Source: a virus
IMG/VR virus record: IMGVR_UViG_3300046683_000353
Span: 1 to 42,226 of that record
Reading direction: 5' to 3' (one strand)
DNA length: 42,226 bases
Shown: positions 36,396 through 42,226 of the stretch, piece after piece
Layout: each line of letters opens with the position of its first letter
Position numbering within the stretch: the first letter of the stretch is position 1
Made by a program: the position numbers and the translations under genes
The notes under the pieces: generated by a model
The model's input: the letters and a program-made list of their open reading frames with translations, nothing else
What the model was told of the DNA's origin: nothing
Databases searched by the model: none

Positions 36396-38582
36396 ATGAC
36401 CGACCCCGACCGGGCCACCGGGCCGACCTTTGCCGTCGATGACATCGGCTGGCTCGACTTCGAAACCCGCTCCGATACCGACATCGGCGCCGGATCCACC
36501 CGCTACGCGACCGAAGCCAATGCAATCGTAATGGTTTACGCGATCGGCAGCGGGCCGGTGAATGCGGTCACCGTGTCCGCATTCGACGGTGACATAAATT
36601 GGTATGAGCTGCCCAAGGAAATCGCCTATTTCCATGCCCGTGTGGTCGCCGGCGAGGCGGTCTGGGCGGCCTGGAACGCCGGCTTCGACCGGGCGATCTG
36701 GAACTACGCCACGCCCAATTTCCCCGAGCTGCGCCCGGAACACGTCATCGACGTGATGGCGCAGGCGACCGCAAGCGGACTGCCGCCTGACCTGGCGCAG
36801 GCCTCGGCGGTGATCGGCAAGGCGGTCAAGGTCGGCGACGGCAAGGATCTGATCAAGCTGTTCTGCACGCCGGGCGGCCTGAAGGGCGTCCGCGGCACCC
36901 CGCAAAGCCACCCCGAGGAGTGGCGCCGGTTTTGGGACGTCTACGCCCGCGGCGACGTCGAGGCGATGCGCGACGTGTTCAAGTCGACCCGGCAGCTGAC
37001 CCTGGCGGAGTGGAAAGAATACTGGAGCATGGAGGCGATCAACGACCGCGGGGTCTGCATCGACGTCCGCATGGCCAGGGAGGCCGCCGACCTCGCGGAG
37101 GAGGACCGGCTGCGATCGCGCCACGCCCTGAAGCGCCTGACCGGCGGCATTGTCGAAACCGTCGACCAGGTCGCCAGGATCACCGCCTGGCTGATGGTGC
37201 GACTGCCACCAGATGGCCAGGCCATCCTGACCAAGCGGGTCGAGGAGAAGGACGAAGAGACAGGCGACGTCGTCAAGCCGGCCAAGCACGCCCTGACCCG
37301 CAAGCGGGTCGAGCGGCTGCTGGCCTATCTGGCCGGCCTGGGCGAGCCTGAGCTGAACGGCGTGGTGGAGGTGCTGCAGATCCGGCTCTATGGCGGCTCC
37401 AAAACCCCGGCCAAGTTTGCCAAAATGCTGGCGCAGCAGGTCGATGGCGTGCTGTACGGCCAGTACGTGTTCAACGGCGCCCCGCAAACGGGTCGGGCCT
37501 CCTCCCGCGGCGTCCAGATCCATAACCTGGCGCGCGACACCCTGCTCCACGAACGGGAACTGCTCGACGCGCTAAACGGCGACGGAATTGACTACGACAC
37601 ATTTGCGTCGGTCGGAGACGCCACGCCGGTTGCCCGCAAGCTGTCGCTGTTGATCCGCCCGACCTTTGTTCCACGTGGAACAAACGTGTTCGTCTGGTCG
37701 GACTGGTCCCAGATCGAGGCCCGCATCGTTCCCTGGCTCTGCGACCACTACGAGGGCGCCAGGGCACGGCTGCAGATCTTCCGCGATGTCGATGCGGACC
37801 CGAGCTTGCCCGACCTGTACACTCGCACCGCCGCTACCTTGTCACACGCCCCCGTCGACGAGGTAACCAAGCCCATGCGCCAGCGCGGCAAGGTCGCCGA
37901 GCTGGCGCTCGGCTTCTGTGGCGGCACCGGCGCCCTGCAGTCGATGGCGGCCAATTACGGCATGCACTTTACCGACGCCGAGGCGCAGAACATCGTCAAC
38001 GCATGGCGCACAGCCAACCCCTGGGCGATCGATTACTCCAGGGAGATCTGGGACGCCATGCTGTGGTGCACCCGCTCCGAGAACGCCGGCCAGGCGGCGC
38101 CCGCCGGGCGCGTCTGGCTAAAATATGAAGCTGGCTACCTCGGCGGCTCGCTGCTGGCGCGGCTGCCCTCTGGCCGTGTCCTGACCTACCGCAACATGCA
38201 CTGGCAGGACGTCGACATCCTCGATGCCGACGACAAGCCGACGGGCCTCAGGACGCGCGAGATGATGTTCAGCCGCGGCTACGGGCGCGTTAAACTGTGG
38301 CCGGGTCTGTTCGTGGAGAACTTCACGCAGGCCACCGCGGCGGACTTCCTGCGCGGCACGCTGGTGCGGCTGGAGACACGGGAGCACCAGGAGGCATGGG
38401 TGCGGCTGCACACCCACGACGAGATCCTGCTGGAGACGGATATCGAAGATGCGGAAGATGTCGCTGATGGTTTGCGCTGGTTCATGCGTCGCGGCTTCGA
38501 CTGGTCCGAGGGGCTGCCGCTGATGAGCGAGGAGACGATCGCCTACTACTACACCAAGGACGAGGGGAGCCACGGGCTATGA
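36396..38582 (+). CDS. DNA polymerase, family A with 3'-5' exonuclease domain (728 aa)
   Basis: Start set at ATG 36396, preceded by TGTGGAGCTGAC. The exonuclease domain shows Asp21 and Glu23 in WLDFETRS (Exo I), and AAWNAGFDRAIWN (Exo II). The polymerase motifs are clear: motif A VWSDWSQIEARI with Asp436, motif B QRGKVAELALGFCGGTGAL, and motif C THDEILLET. It replicates the phage genome. Codons 424 to 430, just before motif A, contain a perfect 20-bp palindrome. The gene overlaps the next by four bases. Confidence 0.92.
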   Translation: MTDPDRATGPTFAVDDIGWLDFETRSDTDIGAGSTRYATEANAIVMVYAIGSGPVNAVTVSAFDGDINWYELPKEIAYFHARVVAGEAVWAAWNAGFDRAIWNYATPNFPELRPEHVIDVMAQATASGLPPDLAQASAVIGKAVKVGDGKDLIKLFCTPGGLKGVRGTPQSHPEEWRRFWDVYARGDVEAMRDVFKSTRQLTLAEWKEYWSMEAINDRGVCIDVRMAREAADLAEEDRLRSRHALKRLTGGIVETVDQVARITAWLMVRLPPDGQAILTKRVEEKDEETGDVVKPAKHALTRKRVERLLAYLAGLGEPELNGVVEVLQIRLYGGSKTPAKFAKMLAQQVDGVLYGQYVFNGAPQTGRASSRGVQIHNLARDTLLHERELLDALNGDGIDYDTFASVGDATPVARKLSLLIRPTFVPRGTNVFVWSDWSQIEARIVPWLCDHYEGARARLQIFRDVDADPSLPDLYTRTAATLSHAPVDEVTKPMRQRGKVAELALGFCGGTGALQSMAANYGMHFTDAEAQNIVNAWRTANPWAIDYSREIWDAMLWCTRSENAGQAAPAGRVWLKYEAGYLGGSLLARLPSGRVLTYRNMHWQDVDILDADDKPTGLRTREMMFSRGYGRVKLWPGLFVENFTQATAADFLRGTLVRLETREHQEAWVRLHTHDEILLETDIEDAEDVADGLRWFMRRGFDWSEGLPLMSEETIAYYYTKDEGSHGL
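37665..37684. promoter_or_regulatory. parS-like centromere palindrome inside the polymerase gene
   Basis: TTTGTTCCACGTGGAACAAA is a perfect 20-bp palindrome. Its core TGTTCCACGTGGAACA differs from the bacterial parS consensus TGTTTCACGTGAAACA at two symmetric positions, a variant I believe occurs in alphaproteobacteria. It encodes Phe-Val-Pro-Arg-Gly-Thr with GTT CCA CGT GGA ACA, a row of codons ending in A or T unlike the GC-ending usage around it. Confidence 0.65.
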
Positions 38583-38797
38583 AAGCCGTCGACGCAGGAA
38601 CGTGGAACGTAACCGTTGATTTCGATGACGGCTTGAAGCTGTGCGAGAAGATGAAGCTGGTCGAGTTTATGCAACATGGCGATGCCACGTACACGCGCTT
38701 CACCCAGAAGGGCATCAACGTGCTGGCGACGCTGACCGAGATGATGCACCAGCACGCCGAGGCATCCGCCGAGGGTGAAATCTTGAGGGGGTCGTGA
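38579..38797 (+). CDS. Small protein between polymerase and helicase (72 aa)
   Basis: ATG overlaps the polymerase stop (ATGA), and its TGA overlaps the next ATG (TGATG). The product reads MKAVDAGTWNVTVDFDDGLK, then LVEFMQHGDATYTRFTQKGI and LATLTEMMHQHAEASAEGEI. The FTQKG and preceding helix suggest a small winged-helix-like fold. Tight coupling suggests it works with the polymerase or helicase. No family recognised. Confidence 0.7.
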   Translation: MKAVDAGTWNVTVDFDDGLKLCEKMKLVEFMQHGDATYTRFTQKGINVLATLTEMMHQHAEASAEGEILRGS

Positions 38798-40194
38798 TGC
38801 GCCAGAAGAACGAGCTGCGGCCCTACCAGAACCGCATCGCCACGCATTTGTACGAGAACGACGAGCTGCTGGCCGTGGTACGACCCGGCGGCGGCAAGAC
38901 GATCGCGGCGCTAACCGCGATCGAGGAGCTGTTGCGCGACAAGGTGATCCGGCACGCGCTGGTGATCGCGCCCAAGCGCGTCGCCTGCGTGGTTTGGCCC
39001 GACGAGATCGACAGTTGGTCGCACGCCAACAGCCTGCGCTACGCCATCCTCGACGACGCGCCGCACCACCGCGAGTTCCTGCTGCAGTCGCCGCAGGTCC
39101 GAGCACGCGACGTCACCATCATCGGCATCGACCTGGTGCCCTGGCTGATGAAAGTGCTGGAGACGATCCCCGACGACAACCCGCTGTTCGACCTGCTGGT
39201 GATCGACGAGGCCTCCCGCCTCCGTAACCCGACCGGCAAGCGCGCCCAGGCGCTGGCGAAGCAGGCCAAACGCTGGAAGATGGTCTGGGGCCTGACCGGC
39301 ACGCTGCGCCCCTCCAGCGCGCTGGACCTGTTCATGCCCTCGCGCGTCATCACCCGCGGCAGACTGTGGGGACGGTCATTCTACGCCTGGCGCAAGAAGC
39401 ACTTCTACCCGGCTGACTTCCAGGGCTACCAGTGGGAACCCTTCCCCGGCGCCGAGGACCGGCTCAATGCCGAGATCGCGCCGCTGATCACGACCGTGGC
39501 CGAGGGCGAGCTGGTGCAGCCGGAGCCGACCATCGTGCTCGACCGTGTAACGCTTCCGATCGATGTCCGTAAGCAGTACGACAGCATGCAGCGATTGCTG
39601 TTTGCCAGGATCGCCGAGGGCAGCGTCACGGCGGCCTCCGCCGGCGTCGCCACCGGCAAGCTGGCGCAACTCGCCAATGGTTTCATGTACGACAATGACG
39701 GCGTTCCCGTCCTGGCGCACCACGCCAAGCGGGAGTGGCTTGAGGATCTGATCGAGGACGCGGTCGGCCCGATGCTGCTGATCTATGAGTTCCTCGAAGA
39801 TCTCAAGCTGATGCACGACGTCATTGACGGCGAGCTGCCATACCTCGGAAATGGCGTCAGCGATGCCCACGCGGCCAACCACATCGCGATGTGGAACGAG
39901 GGCAAGCTGCCGTTCCTGGCGCTGCACCCGGCCAGCGGGGGGCATGGCCTGAACCTGCAGCACGGCGGCGCCGACATGGCCTGGATCTCGCCGACCTGGT
40001 CGCCGGAGTACTGGGAGCAGACGATCGCCCGGCTCAATCGATCGGGGCAGAAGCGCCAGGTCGTGGTGCGGGTCTGCGTGGCGACCGATACGGTCGACGA
40101 GCTGAAGCTGGACCGGGTGCACGGAAAGATGACGGCGCAGGAGGCCTTTGAGGCCTACCTGCGCCGATGGCAGACGCGACACAAGACTGCCTAG
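38797..40194 (+). CDS. SNF2-type superfamily 2 helicase (465 aa)
   Basis: Start set at ATG 38797 (TGATG overlap). The motifs are in order: NELRPYQNRIATHLY (Q-like), VVRPGGGKTIAALTA (Walker A), ALVIAPKRVACVVWPDE (Ia), LLVIDEASRLRNP (II, DEAS instead of DEAH), WGLTGTLRP (III), HPASGGHGLNLQHGGADMAW (V) and QTIARLNRSGQKRQVVV (VI). Phage SNF2 proteins of this length accompany family A polymerases and probably move on DNA during replication or recombination. The 3' end overlaps the convergent GcrA gene by four bases. Confidence 0.88.
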   Translation: MRQKNELRPYQNRIATHLYENDELLAVVRPGGGKTIAALTAIEELLRDKVIRHALVIAPKRVACVVWPDEIDSWSHANSLRYAILDDAPHHREFLLQSPQVRARDVTIIGIDLVPWLMKVLETIPDDNPLFDLLVIDEASRLRNPTGKRAQALAKQAKRWKMVWGLTGTLRPSSALDLFMPSRVITRGRLWGRSFYAWRKKHFYPADFQGYQWEPFPGAEDRLNAEIAPLITTVAEGELVQPEPTIVLDRVTLPIDVRKQYDSMQRLLFARIAEGSVTAASAGVATGKLAQLANGFMYDNDGVPVLAHHAKREWLEDLIEDAVGPMLLIYEFLEDLKLMHDVIDGELPYLGNGVSDAHAANHIAMWNEGKLPFLALHPASGGHGLNLQHGGADMAWISPTWSPEYWEQTIARLNRSGQKRQVVVRVCVATDTVDELKLDRVHGKMTAQEAFEAYLRRWQTRHKTA

Positions 40195-40655
40195 GCACGT
40201 ATCCTTGGGCTGTAAACGCTGCCGCGCGCGGCGACAGTGTGCGTATCACAGTAGGGCAGTTCCACATCACACAGACAGCCACAGTAACGGAACGGGGGTC
40301 GGGACGTGATCGACCCCAGCGGCCACCGGCAGGTGGTGCCGGTGAGCTGGTAGATCGAGATCCCCGGCTCCTCCGCCTCTGCGGGTTCCGGCTCCGGCTC
40401 GATCGGGGCGTCGACGCGAACCATCTTGATCTTCTTCTCCCGCTTGGGGTGGCTCGGCTTCCGCGGCCCGGTGCGGTGGCCGCGCTGGGGCAAGCCTAAC
40501 CTGTGCGCCTTGCCGACGCAGGCATTGCGCGTCAGCACGATACCAAACGTCTCTGACATCCGGGTGGCGATCACGTCAAACGACAATTCGGGGGCTTGCC
40601 GGTACAAATCATGAAAGGCCGAAAGCATGTCAGGGGTCCATACGTGTCCGGTCAT
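40191..40655 (-). CDS. gcrA: GcrA family cell-cycle regulator (154 aa)
   Basis: The N-terminus has the GcrA DNA-binding region: HVWTPDMLSAFHDLYRQAPE, then LTRNACVGKAHRLGLPQRG, where TRNA-GKAHRLGL matches the conserved TRNAVIGKVHRLGL. After a Pro/Glu linker the C-terminal sigma-interacting region is recognisable: GISIYQLTGTTCRWPLGS, then RYCGCLCDVELPYCDTH. In Caulobacter, GcrA binds RNA polymerase sigma70 and activates promoters methylated at GANTC by CcrM. A phage copy could steer such promoters. It is the last gene of a three-gene operon with an HTH regulator and a helical protein. Confidence 0.9.
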   Translation of the reverse strand: MTGHVWTPDMLSAFHDLYRQAPELSFDVIATRMSETFGIVLTRNACVGKAHRLGLPQRGHRTGPRKPSHPKREKKIKMVRVDAPIEPEPEPAEAEEPGISIYQLTGTTCRWPLGSITSRPPFRYCGCLCDVELPYCDTHTVAARGSVYSPRIRA

Positions 40656-40909
40656 GGTGACGGGTTCTCATGTTTGCCGCCGTTGATGTACTCCTTGTGT
40701 GCCGTCAGGACGCGTTCGCCGTAGGCCTTGGTGCGCTCGGTGGCGTCCTCGAGCATCTTGACGTGGTCGGTGACGTGCTTTGAGATCTCCTCGACCAGGA
40801 TCTTGACGCTGTCGAGCAGCGCGTTGGCCTCATGGACGTTGTCCTCGGCGCCCTTGATCAGGGACGCGCCGAGCGCCTTGGAAATTTCGACAAACTTGTA
40901 TTCAGTCAT
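40652..40909 (-). CDS. Helical coiled-coil protein (85 aa)
   Basis: ATG 40909 overlaps the HTH stop, and its own stop overlaps the GcrA start (both ATGA). After KFVEISKALGASLIKGAEDN the product is a long amphipathic helix (NALLDSVKILVEEISKHVTD; MLEDATERTKAYGERVLTAH). It may dimerise and could be a partner of either neighbouring regulator. No family recognised. Confidence 0.7.
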   Translation of the reverse strand: MTEYKFVEISKALGASLIKGAEDNVHEANALLDSVKILVEEISKHVTDHVKMLEDATERTKAYGERVLTAHKEYINGGKHENPSP

Positions 40910-41136
40910 CTAGATGCCTTTCTTCGGGGTGGTACGGCCTTGGTGTGGCCGTCGATGAACGCGCGAACGCGATCAATGGTACTCAGGGTCGGTATGGTTC
41001 CCTCCTCCAGCCGGGAAATAAAATTTCCGTTGTTCATGGCCTGCCGGCCAAAGCTGGTTCGATCGATGCCGGATCGCGCGCGATACGCCTCGATCTCGGC
41101 CAGCAGTTCTTGAACCGTTGGGTGCAGTTTTTTCAT
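40906..41136 (-). CDS. Small HTH regulator (76 aa)
   Basis: The segment LLAEIEAYRARSGIDRTSFG, then RQAMNNGNFISRLEEGTIPT and STIDRVRAFI, has the size and spacing of an XRE-type helix-turn-helix (TSFGRQAMNNGNFISRLEEG as helices 2 and 3). The end is basic. It is transcribed leftward from a promoter whose -35 overlaps that of the early rightward operon, and the ATAGC palindrome (41152) lies within its promoter. It is the best candidate for the phage's main repressor or early/late switch. Confidence 0.78.
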   Translation of the reverse strand: MKKLHPTVQELLAEIEAYRARSGIDRTSFGRQAMNNGNFISRLEEGTIPTLSTIDRVRAFIDGHTKAVPPRRKASR

Positions 41137-41143
41137 GAGGTGT

Positions 41144-41173
41144 CTTTTACGATAGGAAGAAAGCTATTGTCAA
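41144..41173 (-). promoter_or_regulatory. Promoter of the HTH/GcrA operon
   Basis: On the minus strand TTGACA (41173-41168) and TAAAAG (41149-41144) are 18 bases apart. The palindrome at 41152-41167 fills the spacer. The -35 box is the complement of the rightward -35 shifted by one base. Confidence 0.6.
41152..41167. promoter_or_regulatory. Palindrome ATAGC-N6-GCTAT, site D (one mismatch)
   Basis: ATAGGAAGAAAGCTAT matches the consensus at 9 of 10 positions and lies between the -35 and -10 boxes of the HTH gene promoter. Related sites are at 12389, 31004 and 34251. Confidence 0.5.
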
Positions 41174-41195
41174 GAAGGTCGAGATGTGATAGGAT
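41167..41195 (+). promoter_or_regulatory. Early rightward promoter
   Basis: TTGTCA at 41167-41172 and TAGGAT at 41190-41195 are 17 bases apart, and the -10 is preceded by TGA (extended -10). It serves the operon starting at 41231. GCTATT and TGTTCATCACA follow directly. Confidence 0.65.
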
Positions 41196-41201
41196 GCTAT
41201 T

Positions 41202-41212
41202 TGTTCATCACA
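41202..41212 (+). promoter_or_regulatory. TGTTCATCACA leader element, copy 3
   Basis: Lies directly after the -10 and a GCTATT, where transcription should start, and 19 bases before the ATG at 41231. Same 11-mer as at 1946 and 12408. Confidence 0.45.
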
Positions 41213-41230
41213 CGACGGAGAAGCAGTTTT

Positions 41231-41467
41231 ATGGGTGCCAATGCAAGTCAAGGCGGACGCAGATCTGCTCTTACCAAACCGGATCTCTGGTACTTCGATC
41301 AACTTCCGCCCACTGCGCGACAGGCGCTTGCTAACGCCAATTTCGCGTGGTCGGCTGGATACTACCTCAACAAATGGAAGCGGGGCGAGAGCGGGTTCAA
41401 GAGCGGGCGGGATATATCTGACCGGGTTAAGGACGCCGATCGAAGCGTCAAAAACATATACAAATAG
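41231..41467 (+). CDS. First gene of the early rightward operon, hypothetical (78 aa)
   Basis: Start set at ATG 41231 behind GACGGAGAAG. The product begins MGANASQGGRRSALTKPDLW, then YFDQLPPTARQALANANFAW and KSGRDISDRVKDADRSVKNI. The YD-LPP-R-AL-NA-F-WSA pattern recalls small uncharacterised alphaproteobacterial proteins (possibly DUF6525-like). Being the first gene behind the early promoter it is likely among the first products made. Function unknown. Confidence 0.72.
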   Translation: MGANASQGGRRSALTKPDLWYFDQLPPTARQALANANFAWSAGYYLNKWKRGESGFKSGRDISDRVKDADRSVKNIYK

Positions 41468-41478
41468 GAGCATCACCA

Positions 41479-41751
41479 GTGACCATCCCGCATACCTACG
41501 TTTCAATTCACGACATCGACCACCTGACGGCGTCGCCGGGGATATCGATCGGCGCCCCGATCGTGCTGCAGATCGACAGCCCGACCGGGCGATTGGCGAT
41601 CACGCTGTTCTTCCGCGGCGGCGACGAGCAATATTCCAAGCGATTGATCGAGGCGATCAACGGCGTGCGAACGCCAACGCCGCGATCGGATCCGGGCGAG
41701 GACGAGGCCTATCTGGCGGTTCACTACATCTACCAAGGGGCCGAGCGATGA
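41479..41751 (+). CDS. Hypothetical early protein (90 aa)
   Basis: GTG start at 41479 with TAGGAG upstream. The product is strand-rich in its first half (TYVSIHDIDHLTASPGISIG; APIVLQIDSPTGRLAITLFF), followed by a short helix (SKRLIEAINGVRT), an acidic loop and a last strand (AYLAVHYIYQG). A small alpha/beta fold is likely. No family recognised. Its stop overlaps the next ATG. Confidence 0.68.
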   Translation: MTIPHTYVSIHDIDHLTASPGISIGAPIVLQIDSPTGRLAITLFFRGGDEQYSKRLIEAINGVRTPTPRSDPGEDEAYLAVHYIYQGAER

Positions 41752-41837
41752 TGGAGATCAATTCAATCCTGGCCGGCGTCGTCACCACCGGCATCCTGCT
41801 GCTGATTTACGTTGCCGTGACGTCGAGCCTGCGATGA
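41748..41837 (+). CDS. Single-span membrane peptide (29 aa)
   Basis: From ATG 41748 (a second ATG follows at once) to TGA 41835-41837. The peptide is one hydrophobic helix (INSILAGVVTTGILLLIYVA) with a short polar end (TSSLR). It overlaps the previous stop and the next start by four bases each, so it is coupled in the early operon. A membrane-acting early peptide is possible; no family recognised. Confidence 0.55.
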   Translation: MMEINSILAGVVTTGILLLIYVAVTSSLR

Positions 41838-42001
41838 CGTACAGCATCTGGAAAAACCACGTCACCGGCGACCACGAAGTGGTGCGCCTGGTCGACGGCG
41901 TTTTCGAGGTGGTGCAGACCAACATCAGAACGTGGCAAAAGGCGCAGGAAGCCCGCAAGACCTGGGAAGCACGGGAGAACGAACACCATGGACGGAAATG
42001 A
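41834..42001 (+). CDS. Small basic early protein (55 aa)
   Basis: ATG 41834 overlaps the previous stop (ATGA). The product reads MTYSIWKNHVTGDHEVVRLV, then DGVFEVVQTNIRTWQKAQEA and a charged end. Strands followed by one helix. It overlaps the next gene by 14 bases. No family recognised. Confidence 0.62.
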   Translation: MTYSIWKNHVTGDHEVVRLVDGVFEVVQTNIRTWQKAQEARKTWEARENEHHGRK

Positions 42002-42226
42002 CGACGATTATGGCGAGTTCAGCCGACGCCGCGCCCGCGCGGCCAAGGAAGCCGGCATGGATCTGGTCCGCAAGAACGCCGCGGAGTTTTCGCTCAAGTA
42101 TTTCAATTTCGTGCTGCGGATCGAGAAGGGATGGGTCGGCACCACCGAGGACATCCGCCGCGCCTGGCCTTACGAGCTGCCGCACCACGTCAACTGCTGG
42201 GGCGCCAATGCCAACGCCGTACATCG
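41988..42226 (+). CDS. 5' part of the small protein split by the window ends
   Basis: Starts at ATG 41988 and remains open to the end of the window. The first part is acidic then basic (MDGNDDDYGEFSRRRARAAK), followed by KNAAEFSLKYFNFVLRIEKG and TTEDIRRAWPYELPHHVNCW. If 41988-42165 is joined to 1-152, the frame closes at 109 residues. The last six bases (ACATCG) differ from the left copy. The layout of helix, TTEDIRRAW helix, then turn and strands fits a small winged-helix DNA-binding protein; this is a guess. Confidence 0.75.
   Translation, partial: MDGNDDDYGEFSRRRARAAKEAGMDLVRKNAAEFSLKYFNFVLRIEKGWVGTTEDIRRAWPYELPHHVNCWGANANAVH
42166..42220. repeat. Terminal redundancy, right copy
   Basis: Pairs with 1-55 at 53 of 55 positions; both differences are silent. 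It lets the early operon be read continuously across the ends. Confidence 0.8.

Overview
The window looks like an almost complete, probably circular, genome of a short-tailed (podovirus-like) tailed phage of an alphaproteobacterium. The morphology rests on a P22-type portal, a head-tail adaptor, a beta-rich tail stabilisation protein, large ejection-type internal proteins and an S74-chaperoned tail fibre, with no tape-measure, tail-tube or sheath gene. The host is suggested by a GcrA cell-cycle regulator, a PEP-CTERM-like protein ending in a VPAP..GAG..G segment of the kind common in Bradyrhizobium and relatives, an alphaproteobacterial-type parS palindrome and generally GC-rich coding. The first and last 55 bases match with two synonymous differences, and the broken genes at the two ends join in frame into a 109-residue protein.

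Layout. A rightward early/accessory operon runs from 41231 through the joined ends to 3062. It holds small proteins, a RanBP2-like zinc finger, a free ClpX zinc-binding domain and the PEP-CTERM-like protein. A long leftward block (29917 down to 3046) carries terminase, portal, decoration-like proteins, scaffold, capsid, adaptor, stabilisation protein, internal proteins, tail fibre and lysis genes ending in an amidase. One rightward secreted-protein gene (12435-12743) is inserted into this block. A short leftward control operon (30936-29999) ends at a textbook terminator just before the structural genes. Two near mirror-image divergent promoters lie at 30961-31054.

Replication. A repeat-rich intergenic region (31473-31658, GTTACC iterons plus an AT-rich stretch) is a candidate origin. 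It sits next to a VapE-type primase/helicase on the minus strand and a VRR-NUC nuclease. On the plus strand follow a Cas4/RecB-like nuclease (DUF2800), a probable ssDNA-binding protein, a family A DNA polymerase and an SNF2-type helicase. The leftward genes 40655-40191, 40909-40652 and 41136-40906 encode GcrA, a helical protein and a small HTH regulator. The HTH gene faces the early operon through promoters whose -35 boxes overlap.

Main points of interest. Several independent elements touch host cell-cycle machinery: a perfect 20-bp parS-like palindrome inside the polymerase gene written in unusual codons, a consensus DnaA box inside the primase gene using a rare TTA codon, a GcrA homologue, and a stand-alone ClpX zinc domain. 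A palindrome ATAGC-N6-GCTAT recurs at four control regions, including the promoter of the HTH gene, and suggests a phage regulon. I see no integrase, transposase, RNA polymerase, methyltransferase, tRNA or CRISPR array. Every stretch longer than about 300 bases contains a gene.
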